In this document: positions 10,803-22,160 of the stretch, one piece after another | How the letters are laid out: each line of letters opens with the position of its first letter | Position numbering within the stretch: position 1 is the stretch's first letter | NCBI RefSeq assembly: GCF_910592395.1 | Contig: NC_088310.1 | Location: 69,501 to 133,500, forward strand | DNA from: Lineus longissimus | Lineage: Eukaryota; Nemertea; Pilidiophora; Heteronemertea; Lineidae | Length of the DNA stretch: 64,000 nt | Direction of reading: 5' to 3' | Translations under genes and position numbers: made by a program | Notes under the pieces: model-generated | What the model was told of the DNA's origin: nothing | Database searches by the model: none | The model's input: only the letters and a program-made list of their open reading frames with translations

Positions 10803-13092
10803 TACAGTTTATATTTATTTTGGGCGAGGTATTCTAATTGTGAACCCTAAATATCAAAGGAGTGTGTTATGTGTTCTTTGTAAAATGAGGCTATATTTTC
10901 TATGTCGTATCAACTGCCAACTAGTGTTTTGCGTGGCCAGAGACCTGATAGGTCAACATAATTATGTGATTATCGAAAAAAATTGTGATATCAAATACTG
11001 GTTTTGTACGGTTGTATTTAAACGAACAACATTTAAAAATACTGGGCAACGAAATGCAGCCGGATATTCCTCAAAACATATGAGTCTATGTGTCAAGAGA
11101 CAAAAAAGATTATAGTTAACCTTTCTATCCTGCAATGGGCTAGGGAATTAGCTGTTTTGGTCGTGTAGGCTACTGGGTGTTGAGCCAGGAGGATTCCGGA
11201 CGTGCGTTATAGCGGAGTCCATTCGGCACTAGACATCCCAGAAGTGATTAAAACAGTGAATTCATTTTATTGACCTCTGAAAAGGCGTCATTGTGGAAAT
11301 CAAACTACCAGCACGTGCAACATGCTTTTAACTACGCGCAACGGACTTTAAAATGATGTCATTAAAGAAGTCCTCTCTACCCAATTATGATTACACCCTG
11401 ATACAGGCAAACTACAAAGAAGCTCATCAGATCTGTGTGAGCTTTGGGGCCGAGCTATTCAACACGCTATTGTAGTGGCCGTGTACATTGCGTCACTTTT
11501 GTTTGTTAAGTACTCTGGCCAAGATGACATGGGTGTGTGACAAGCTGATAACATGTATAAACATGAATGAGGCCCGCAGACGGGACGGACAACCGGTATC
11601 CTCCTTGGGTGTGGTGCTATTGCCAATTAAGATGCTGGCTTAGGTATTCATAGGCTTATTGTATCTTCCTTTTGGTGCTGAAGTCTATTACCCACGCCAT
11701 GTTTTGATGAATGCGACAAGCCAGGGAGATACGATCTGTGATGTCTAATTCATTTGGAGAAATCAAGGCCTGTAGCCAATTGGACGACGATGATGGCAGT
11801 CGTTTCCAGGATATGCCAATTGGTCTCATTTGATTGATGTATTTAACAGCGCGGTGTATTCTGGCCCTAGGTGATTGATGAGATTGATAAAGGCAGCGTC
11901 ATGCCTTGAATAAACTCGTAAGTTATACAGGGAAATGCATATCAAAATGAATGATTTATGTTTTGACGTGGGCTACTTGTTGATCCAAGTCTGGCGATAG
12001 CATCACCAAACACGGTAAGAGACGGCGGGTTTGATTTCCATGGCATTGCCGGTCCACACCTGTTGGTCAGAACCTGAAGTGCCCAGTTGGCAATCAGTAT
12101 TTGTGTCAGAGAAACGGGACTGCTTTTATTGTATTCTCTCATTCATTTGGTATCTGCGTTGTGCATATCCCGTCTAATTTCACCTCCCACCATAAACACA
12201 AACCTATTCCCACACGTATCGCTCACTTATTGGACCATAATGTTACGGTGGTAAAGCATCGTTGTCGGGTCTGAGATCAAAGCGTCCCGGGCTATACACC
12301 CAAAGATAAGAGTCCATTGATGATGACAGCGGCCCTGTGTCATTTCGATGCTCACAGATCAGAATCCACATGTTCCTTCCTGATATAATAAACATGTAGA
12401 TGTATCATTAGTTGTTTCTCCCCTATGTTGACCCTAAGACATCTTTAGTCCGACCAAAATGACATGATTGAAGGTGCATGCTTACTCCTCTTATCCTAGC
12501 AAGCGGTTTTGGTAAGACAACCAACATATCCAGTTCGGTATCAATTCCTAATCCAAATTGTTGTCGAGAACCCATGTTTGTGAGCACTGTACATAAAGTC
12601 GAGGAGAAATTAAGCATAAGTTGGCAACGATTAACTGTCAATTTCTATACCAATTCATGAACATCAATCAAAAATGTGGATCATATGTCATCGTCAACAC
12701 TGTCAGCTTTATTCTGATTGGTTTCTTAGCTGGTGAATCACCGGTGAGATGAAGGGCGAGATGATTTCCTTCTTCTTCTCCGGGAACAAGTAACGACACC
12801 CCCGGATCGTTCCTAAGCAAGACGCCGTCCCACACTCACATTCAAACTTCTCATACATAGTACTACGTATGAGGATAAAAAGTCATAATGTCCTCTCCTT
12901 TCTTGATGGGTCTTAAAGAAACCGTTTCCCGGGGAATTTTGTCGAAACTGTAAGCACATACACCCAAGATAAGAGTCCATTGGGTGAGTGGGTGGGTGAG
13001 TGCCAGGACTTTACCTAACCTCCGCTCTGAGCCAGGTCGTGTGTGTTAGGCAACGGTGCTACCTTACTGTCACCAAGCACTGATATCGGTCA
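10803..13092. other. 3' flank of the 307-aa gene and non-coding DNA
   Basis: No supported gene. The first kilobase is AT-rich and probably 3' UTR; an AATAAA at 11909-11914 could end it. A motif CACCCAAAGATAAGAGTCCA near 12298 recurs with one base missing near 12961, hinting at a small dispersed or duplicated element. Short open frames on both strands have no recognisable similarity. Confidence 0.45.
11909..11914 (+). terminator. Candidate polyadenylation signal AATAAA
   Basis: This is a plus-strand AATAAA about 1.1 kb after the stop codon of the 307-aa frame. The hexamer is common by chance, and I see no convincing GT-rich element fixed behind it. Confidence 0.25.
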
Positions 13093-13125
13093 TGATCCGA
13101 ATAAGAATTCGTTCGATTCGGATCA
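13093..13125. repeat. Perfect 10-bp inverted repeat (hairpin), 13-nt loop
   Basis: TGATCCGAAT at 13093-13102 is matched exactly by ATTCGGATCA at 13116-13125. An isolated perfect 10-bp stem is notable but could be a degenerate element end or chance. Confidence 0.7.
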
Positions 13126-13409
13126 TCCACAGATACCAACCTTTGGTGATGAGGGAGCCTTCCCACGAGGCCGTAGATCTTGACCTGCAGTGAGCCGATG
13201 GAAGGTCACAGAGGGCCACGTCCAGGTAGAAATCGAAATCGGAGCCCAAACAGGATCTCTAAGTATAAATAGAATTTCAAGCCGTATGTTACACAACTGC
13301 CTATCCTCCAAGGTGTTACCAAGTATGCGAAGGATGGACTCGATTTATCCTCAACCGAACTGGGTGAGTGTGGAAGCCATGATAGGGGACGTACGGAGGG
13401 AATGTTTTG

Positions 13410-13720
13410 ATGTGGGACGTCCCCAAAAAAGAGCGATCTATGCAGGGCGTAGTCCTACCCAAAGAAGAGCGATCTCGTGCTTTTTTATAGAAGACGTACC
13501 CAAAGAAGTGCGATCCCAGGCTTTTTTATGGGGACGGACCCAAATAAGAGCGATCTCGTGCTTTTTTTGATCGGGACGTATCGAAAGAAGAGCTATCGCC
13601 TCCCTTTTTTATGGGGGCGTACCAAAGATGAGCGATCTCATGCTTTTTGATGGGGGACGTACCCAAAGAAGAGCTGTTGCCTGCTTTTTGGATGAAGGAC
13701 GTACCAAAAGATGAGCTACC
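13410..13720. repeat. Diverged minisatellite, ~46 bp unit, about 7 copies
   Basis: Units contain GACGTACCCAAAGAAGAGCG followed by a short T-run. Copies differ by several substitutions and indels, so this array is older than its neighbours. The open frames on both strands across it come from the repeat and are not coding. Confidence 0.85.
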
Positions 13721-13979
13721 ACTGTATGTGCATGTAACAAAAATAAGATGCTGTTTGAAAGAGTAACACACGGCACTTCGTTTTAGATGCTTCCACCTTT
13801 TCGTTTTCAGAGTGCAAATGCAATGGACCCGTCGACCCCATCGACTCTACAATATATTAGGAATCAATGCCATCCTCGAAAGAGCGTCTTACCTTATACT
13901 TCAGTGACGTACACAGGTACGGGTATATCAGTATGGTAAGGACATCGAGATTTAGATTTATAACCGAACCCATCTTGTA

Positions 13980-14752
13980 TCAGATCGGAGGTTTTGGGCC
14001 ACATGGTGTCTTCCATCGGAGGTAGGGTGCATGGTGCCTCAGATCGGAGGTTTTGGATCACATGGTGCCTCCCATCGGAGGTAGGGTGCATGGTGCCTCA
14101 GATCGAAGGTTTTGGATCACACGGTGTCTCTCATCGGAGGTAGGGTGCATGGTGCCTCAGATCGAAGGTTTTGGATCACACGGTGTCTCTCATCGGAGGT
14201 TGGGTGCATGGTGCCTCAGATCGAAGGTTTTGGATCACACGGTGTCTCTCATCGGAGGTAGGGTGCATGGTGCCTCAGATCGAAGGTTTTGGATCACACG
14301 GTGTCTCTCATCGGAGGTTGGGTGCATGGTGCCTCAGATCGAAGGTTTTGGATCACACGGTGTCTCTCATCGGAGGTAGGGTGCATGGTGCCTCAGATCG
14401 AAGGTTTTGGATCACACGGTGTCTCTCATCGGAGGTTGGGTGCATGGTGCCTCAGATCGAAGGTTTTGGATCACACGGTGTCTCTCATCGGAGGTAGGGT
14501 GCATGGTGCCTCAGATCGAAGGTTTTGGATCACACGGTGTCTCTCATCGGAGGTCGGGTGCATGGTGCCTCAGATCGAAGGTTTTGGATCACACGGTGTC
14601 TCTCATCGGAGGTAGGGTGCATGGTGCCTCAGATCGAAGGTTTTGGATCACATGGTGCCTCCCATCGGAGGTAGGGTGCATGGTGCCTCAGATCGAAGGT
14701 TTTGGATCACACGGTGTCTCTCATCGGAGGTTGGGTGCATGGTGTCTCACAT
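13980..14752. repeat. Minisatellite, 59 bp unit, about 13 copies, with a 118 bp dimer pattern
   Basis: The unit contains GAAGGTTTTGGATCACACGG and GGTGCATGGTGCCTCAGATC. Units with GGAGGTAGGG alternate with units reading GGAGGTTGGG through most of the array, giving a 118 bp higher-order period. The first units (GATCGGAGG) are the most divergent. All three plus-strand frames stay open through the array because the unit lacks stops, so apparent 108-135 codon frames are artefacts. Confidence 0.97.
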
Positions 14753-15194
14753 TGGAAGACCAGACAAGCAGAGGCAATAAACTATTTCGTGAACAAATAA
14801 TGTCATGTTTTTAGTTCATTGATCCAGTTTCGTAGTGCAATTATTATAAATGCATGGTTCGGGCCATGGGAAGAGAGAGAGCATGGTTCACCTGGCTAAG
14901 TTCCAGTTTAACGTCCCTTGGAACCTTGATGTTTATTCCCCAGGATATACTTCATCCCAATGGTTCATCTGGCTAAGTTCCGATTCATTTAGTTTTAGCA
15001 TCAACATCTCCTATGACCCATCTCGCATGTTAAAAAGGCTCCAGCATGATGCCTGAGCAGAAATGCCCCTACGAGCAGCCTAACATCAACTTCGGGGACC
15101 AGAGTTAGACCTGGAAGAATTTCCTAGCCTAGTGTAAAGAGTCGCAGAACCCTTCGAGCAGCAACCCAATGAAGAGAAGCTGTTTAGGGAAAAT

Positions 15195-16375
15195 ATAACT
15201 AGGACTGATTCGGCCTGGCTGTGACCGTCCCATCTCTCTCATCATGCTGTGAACACGGTGGAGCAGCCAAGACTGATTCGGCCTGGCCGTGACTGTCTCA
15301 TCTCTCTCATCATATTAACAACTTGGCAGTGCGGCGAAGATTGATGTGGCCTGGCCGTGACTGTCTCATCTCTCTCATCATGTTGTCAACACGGTGGAGC
15401 AGCCAAGACTGATTTGACCTGGCTGTGACTTCCTCATCTCTCTCACCATGTTGGCAACTTGGCAGAGCAGCCAAGATTGATTTGACCTGGCTGTGACTGT
15501 CTCATCTCTCTCACCATATTAACAACTAGGCAGTGCGGCGAAGACTGATGCAGCCTGGCTGCGACTGTCTCATCTCTCTCATCATGTTGACAACTTGGCA
15601 GAGCAGCCAACAAGACTGATGTGGCCTGGCTGTGACTGTCTCATCTCTCTCATCATGTTGTCAACACGGTGGAGCAGCCAGGACTGATTCGACCTGGCTG
15701 TGACTTCCTCATCTCTCTCACCATGTTGGCAACTTGGTGGAGCAGCCAAGACTGATTTGACCTGGCTGTGACTGTCTCATCTCTCTCACCATATTAACAA
15801 CTTGGCAGTGCGGCGAAGACTGATGCAGCCTGGCTGTGACTGTCTCATCACTCTCCATCATGTTGTCAACACGGTGGAGCAGCCAGGACTGATTCGGCCT
15901 GGCTGTGACTTCCTCATCTCTCTCATCATGTTGTCAACACGGTGGAGCAGCCAGGACTGATTCAGCCTGGTTGTGACTTCCTTTTCTCTCTCACCATGTT
16001 GACAACTTGGCAGAGCAGCCAAGACTGATTTTGGCCTGGCTGTGACTGTCTCATCTCTCTCACCATGATTATTGTCAACACGGTGGAGCAGCCAGGACTG
16101 ATTCGGCCTGGCTGTGACTGCCTCATCTCTCTCACCATGTTGACAACTTGGCAGAGCAGCCAATACTGATTTGGCCTGGCTGTGACTGTCTCATCTCTCT
16201 CACCATGATTATTGTCAACACGGTGGAGCAGCCAATACTGATTCGGCCTGGCTGTGACTGCCTCATCTCTCTCACCATGTTGACAACTTGGCAGAGCAGC
16301 CAGGACTGATTTGGCCTGTCTGTGACTGTCTCATCTCTCTCATCATGTTGTCAGCACGATGGAGGAGCCAGGACT
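15195..16375. repeat. Minisatellite, ~68 bp unit, about 17 copies of three subtypes
   Basis: The shared core is CCTGGCTGTGACTGTCTCATCTCTCTCA. The tail varies: CAACACGGTGGAGCAGCC, CAACTTGGCAGAGCAGCC, or ATTAACAACTTGGCAGTGCGGCG. Subtypes are interspersed with some alternation. Unit length drifts by a few bases. A minus-strand open frame near its right end is a by-product of the repeat. Confidence 0.95.
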
Positions 16376-19016
16376 GTCAAACAGTTGTGTGAGCTCACCA
16401 GAGCTTGCACTTACATAATAGTGTAAAACTAAAATTGATATAATATATATATGGGGGTCTCCAGCAGGAAGATGCTCTCAGATGCGTTTCCCAAGTGTCT
16501 GAGAGACGATGTTTACTCGTTAATTCACTGCAAAGAAATGCATAACGAATAAGCCCCCTAGGTTTTCTTCTTTGGGTTGTGAGGAGAATATTTCAAATCA
16601 TTTGAGCAGCAGTGTCTAACCTACAACGCGGTCAAGGATTTCCACTGTGCTCATATTTGTTTTGTGTATCATAACTGGAAATAGTCGTGAAGTAGTCGTG
16701 ACTCTGGCATTGAACATGGAGCAGTGCAGACGTGTTTCGCTCTAGCTCCTGACTCATCCAGATTGTGACTTTCTATTAAAACCGAACTGTTTATGGAATA
16801 TAGAGTGGAATTTTTTAAAGATATTTTAGTATAGCGAGTGGATGGGAGTCTCTCTACTCGGAGAGGCTTAAGCAGAAGAAGGATTTGACACTGATCCTAC
16901 AATACAAAAAAGCTCAAGCTGAGGTAATCAAAGCGATATGGAAAAAACGAGGATTAAAGCTGTCTGGTCTCCAGAAAATAAAGAATGGGGACTGGCACCT
17001 AGATATGGCGGATACTTTTAGCTACGATATGCTTAAAATTGACCTTGAACTGAACATTAAAGGTGAGACGTTTTCACTCTGCGAAAAAAAACCCAAAGAG
17101 CATCATGGTGTGTGCTCTATTAGTATTAGCCGATTGGTGCAAGTGACACCTACCTAGCCCAACGAAATGGAAGAATTCGGAGAGATCTAAGGGTTTTTAT
17201 AAGCAAGCCCCGACTATCAAAACGGGGACCAGGATCCTTAAAATGGTTTATTAAACCGATCCCGAGGACCTTGTAAGTTGTATCTCAAACAAGCCGACAT
17301 GTTGGTGGAGGTTATTAACACAGGGCAACCAACCTTCTGTGGTATTTGCAACAGTTTTGTCTCGTCCAAGGAATGAAATTGAAACATCACCAGTGGCATT
17401 AAGTGCCTTGTCAAAGGACCAAACACAAGTGGCATTGCCAAGTACACGGCCACAGCAGCAGTGGCGCCGCCTTGTGGGAAAAGTCAGAGGTAGTCACAAA
17501 GCCTGATGTTCATGAAATTAGCATTTGATCACTGAAATTATACTGTCTGGAACCGCCTACCTGAACGGTGCTGCCATCTGTCGTGAGCTGGAACCAACCT
17601 ACATGGGTAAAGAGAAAACGGAACATGGGCTGAAAACGAATGTGCGCGGTAAGTGGCCGGTAGGCCTAAGCGGTAAGATGTTTTAGTTGGTGCCATAGAT
17701 TGTGGCAAAAATTCGCATCATATCAAAATGGCCCAAACAAATTATTGTATGCGAGTTTCCTTTCAAATGTGACGGCCGATTTAATTCTAAAATGTACCCC
17801 GTTTGAATTGTAGCGCTAGCTGTCACATATTTCAATCAATTCGAAAAAACGATTGCGATATTGCATTTCAAGTTATGTTTGAAATATTTCCTCTCAAAAC
17901 GACTTTTTGCGATCGACACACTTGTGTACATGGTGCATGCGTGCCAAAGAAACAAAATGTGGTCATCCATACCGTGTGTCGACATTGTCCAGATTTCGGG
18001 TAAAATTGGCACAGAAAGTGATCTTTTTTAGCTCCGTTTGGTAGTCCATGTCCTTGCCCACACGTTTTAGTCAAAGTAATCCAAATGAAAAGACGATTTC
18101 TTATAGTAATCCAATGCAAATTATGTACGCTACTGAACATCCCGCCACCGTCAGCCATGCCATGTGCTCGTGATACATGTGCTTTTTTCCTACTATGGAT
18201 AGACCTTTAGCTGCCTTTGCACTTTCTGGACATCAAATTGAGCTGATTTTCAGCGTTCGTGAGAAAAATTAAGAAGTTGGAAGACCAGTGGAAGCCCGAG
18301 TATAGTAGAAACGCGCTTTTCTCGAAAACACCTCATGGCGCGAAATTTAAAATTCCCGCATCTACATGATGTATCGGGCAACTTCATTAATCTTCGGCCA
18401 CGGTGGAAATAGTCAAATGTTGTTTCATTGCTATCAAGTCAAATCAAGTTTTTGTATTTTGGGGTCTCCTTTTTTGTTTATTTTTCGTGCTTTTATGAGA
18501 TTTTGTTACCCATACGTTTGCTAGATTGTGTGAAATGATTGATAGATAAGTTGTATCTCCTCAGAAATCTTTTTCTTGTAGGTGAGTAGCTTGTGTCGGA
18601 GGAGACGTTCAGATATTCTATGCGTGTTCATTCATGTGGGCTACACTCGCACAGTGCCAGTGGCAGTCCACATCGCACTACACTCGTCACTACAGGCAAT
18701 GCAGGACGGACTGCCACAGGGCTCGATTTCTATTTCATAACTTCATTTCTTATTTCTTGCTGCCTTTACACTACAGATGCCCTGCTGCATGCTGCATGAT
18801 GATGCTCTTGTTCTTGATCGATAATATTTGGCCGGGTTGCATCAAAAGTGAATGATGAGTTGGCCTATATTCATTACATTTGTCAGCCCCCAGTTAGCAG
18901 TGGCAAAAAGGACCAGTGAGAATGTGGTGGAAAGCATCACAGCTGTAGACATGGTATGGTATCTATACAGATCCAAAACTTTATGTCATATGTTCCGTGT
19001 TTACAACCCCTTCGGT
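16376..19016. other. Mostly non-coding DNA before SRBD1, with one unexplained open frame
   Basis: A plus-strand frame is open from about 16819 to 17157 (113 codons). Its first ~80 codons look protein-like (Lys-rich, QKKDLTLILQYKKAQ, then AIWKKRGLKLSGLQKIKNGD). I recognise no family; a degenerate mobile-element fragment or an orphan exon are both possible. A purine-rich block at 18898-18955 sits between an AG and a GT, but its reading phase does not fit SRBD1. No coding exon of SRBD1 upstream of 19063 could be identified. Confidence 0.4.
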
Positions 19017-19024
19017 TGACGTCA
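19017..19024 (+). promoter_or_regulatory. Full CRE (TGACGTCA) 49 bp upstream of the SRBD1 ATG
   Basis: This is a perfect CRE palindrome just 5' of the first SRBD1 coding exon. If transcription starts nearby, it would be a proximal promoter element bound by CREB/ATF proteins. The alternative is that it lies in an intron, because the sequence before 19063 also looks like a weak splice acceptor (CTATTGCAG). Confidence 0.4.
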
Positions 19025-19072
19025 TCAGTTGTCTTTTAACCTGTTTCGGCTAACTATTGCAGTGTCCTCAAG

Positions 19073-22000
19073 ATGAGTAATAAGAGTATTGATGCCACAC
19101 CACACTGGAGGATAGAAGACGTTATCTCTGACACCATTCATGTCGAGAATAGGGTGGCAAGAAACATAGTACGACTCCTAAATGAAGATCAAACGGTTCC
19201 ATTCATCGCCAGATATCGTAAAGAGCAGACCAACGACATGGACGTTCAGAAGCTGAGAGAGGTGCAGGCAATGTATGAGGAGCTGAGGTGAGGATCAGTT
19301 TGTATAATGGTCACATGACACATCAGATGGAATGGAATCTGAAAATGATGATCTGAAAAACTGGACTTTTGATATTGTGTTGTATTCTGGTGACATGATT
19401 CAGCCAAACCTTTGGGTATAATGTGTTAGATTATAGGAGTGATCACAGTTTCAGAGCTCAGAAGACACAATTGGAGTTGTTTGACTGGAGTGTCAATAAC
19501 CTTGGTAGACCAATGAGAACTTGTATCTCTTATCAAGACTGGGCCAGGATTGGTCTAAATGCTTGGTTGCTATTTAATCTTATTAGTTTATGCAGTCTTG
19601 ACAAAGAGTGCTCACCACAAACTCTTCTTTTTGTCTCTGTGTTTACATAAAACTGAATTCTGTTGCAGGGAGGTACAAAGTAGAATTGCATCAGTCATGA
19701 ACTCAATTGACAAGGTTGGGAAGCTGTCGAAAGATGTGAGCAATGCGTTAAAGAATGCTCAGTCAGCTAGTGTTGTGGAGCACTTGGTAAGTCCCCAAGG
19801 TTGGTAAGCATTTGAAAGATGTGAGCAACGCCCAAAAGGACAGCTGGTTTTGTCGAGTGCTGGGTAAGCTACCACCGGAATACAAGGCATGATTGGTTTC
19901 ACTCGTGGACTTTTTAACTCTTCATGAGCCCCTGAAAAAGAACACTAGTGACTAAGCCACTACTTGTAGAGCTCTCTTTGCTTGATGACATTCTTGATTT
20001 CAGTATGCGCCTTACAAACCTGGTAGCAAGAGGAGTCTTGCTAAAAGAGCGAGAGAACTAGGCCTTGAGCCACTTGCCTCTGAGTTCATCAATCATGGCC
20101 AGGTGGAGAAAGATAGAATACATCAGCTTATCAAGAAAGACAATGAAGGTGTGTTTATGATTTGTAAACACTACAAGGTAAAGTGATTGGGGGAAGGCCT
20201 CGACCATACCATTTATACAAGTAAGCTTTGAGATTTGAATTTCAGGCAAAGACTTTTGAGGTTTTACCTGCCACTGACTCTTCACTTTGCTACAAGTCTA
20301 TCATGACTACTGCCCAAGATTTAGAGTTCTCTTTCTGGAAGACACGACTCTGGAGAGAACCCATCAAAATGGCTGTTTTCATTGTTTCAGGTTTGGGTAG
20401 CATTGATGCCATCCTGTCTGGAATTGAGCACATCATCGCAGATATCATCTCCAAAGACAAACACACAATGGATCACATTAAAACAAAGTGAGTGTATCCA
20501 TTACGATGAGTTCAGTATCATTGGCCCAGGCCCACTTGCTCCTCTGGTGAGGTTATGAGGTTTGAGCCCTTTAGTGAGCTGGAATGTTGTAGATGAAGCA
20601 GCTTAAGGATTTGTTCATTGTTAAGCTGCTGGTGTCAAGTTTTTACAAGCAAGAGACTGTTGCACTCGCATATAATCAAATCCCTACCAGAAATATTTTT
20701 CTCATTTTGCCAAAACTAAATTGTTCAAATGCAGGTTTTATCATTAAGTTTAAATTCAGTTTGTTACAGTATGTTCACATCTGTTTATTCTAGATGCCAC
20801 AGTCCTACTGTCACACTTGTTGTGAAGGAAAAGCCTGCCACAAAGTCGGGGAAAGAACCAATGAAGAGAAAGACCAAGAGAAAGGTCGATGATGTGAAGA
20901 GGACAGTCGATCCAAATAAGTTTCTGAATTACTTCAATTTCAGGGAATCATTGCTTAATGTTAGACCACACCAGGTGAGGATCAGTTCAGTGAAGATCTG
21001 TTTTCCCCTGTATGTATAATGCTTATCCTGGAATCTTAACTTCAGACTTTATAATACCCATGGATAGTACTTGCCCCGAGAGCAAGAAATTGAATGTGTG
21101 TGATCTGATGTACACTAACTTTACATGTACTAGTCAAGTAAGTTGCATGTATGATAGATTAGAATTGTAGCGGTTGGTGCTGGGTGCTGCTGTTACTGTG
21201 TACACTAACCATGCTTGTTTTATCTAGTCTTGAGGAAAGGCACTGAAAGGATTATCATGTCTTTCACTAGACAATTTTGATGGTTTAATGTATGCCACAT
21301 TTGACTTCTTTCTAGGTGATGGCCATCAACCGTGGTGAGGACCATAACATGTTGACTGTCAAAGTCGACATTCCAGATGAAATCACGACTTGGATTCTAA
21401 AATTCTGTCAGGAGAAATGGATCAGGAGAGATTCCAACCAGTTATGTCACGATGTCCTCCATAGTGCTGTTGATAGGGCCTACAAGAAGCTGATTGAGCC
21501 ACTGCTCTCCAGGGAGTTCAGGTAAAGCCAGCCAGAGGTGTCAAAGAAGGCCTGACTCCATCCAAAGTTCATGCATTCGTCAAGAAGTGATAGTTCTGAT
21601 AGATATCCTGTTGTGTCTGCTTTGCTGTGGGTTAGGGTTAGTGGTTTACTAACCTAACTGCATTTGCAATCATACATGTTACTTATATGTGCTCAAGATG
21701 ATCCTATTCATCTCAGACCACATTGACATGACTGGGCAGCAACCACATATACCACGCTATGAGATCAGGGTATTGAAGTCTTCCAGAATCATTATTTTTC
21801 CAGGGCTGAACTCACAAAGAAAGCCAGCAAGGTATCCATTGATGTGTTTGCCTCCAACTTGAAGCGACTGTTACTGACACCACCGGTTAGAGGACATACT
21901 GTGTTGGGTGTTGATCCCGGGTTCAGGCATGGTTGTAAAATGGCGGTCACATCATCATTAGGTAATTATAATGTTTGAGAATAAGCTCAAGTGTGTGGGT

Positions 22001-22108
22001 GATAGTAGTTTCATAGACAGGGGTTATGCCTGGTTTATTGGTATTCACGAGTCAATGCTCAATGGTTTTTGGCTCACCGTAAGGGGAGTCTATACGATAG
22101 CGCTGTGT

Positions 22109-22160
<52 letters not shown>

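Noticed and set aside
14053-14814. Overlapping 108-135 codon proteins across the 59 bp array
   Set aside because: Frames restart every 118 bp with identical sequence; they are produced by a stop-free repeat.
18898-18955. Upstream SRBD1 exon
   Set aside because: Bounded by AG and GT and open in one frame, but it leaves in phase 0 while the next exon would need a phase-2 donor. No similarity to the SRBD1 N-terminus.
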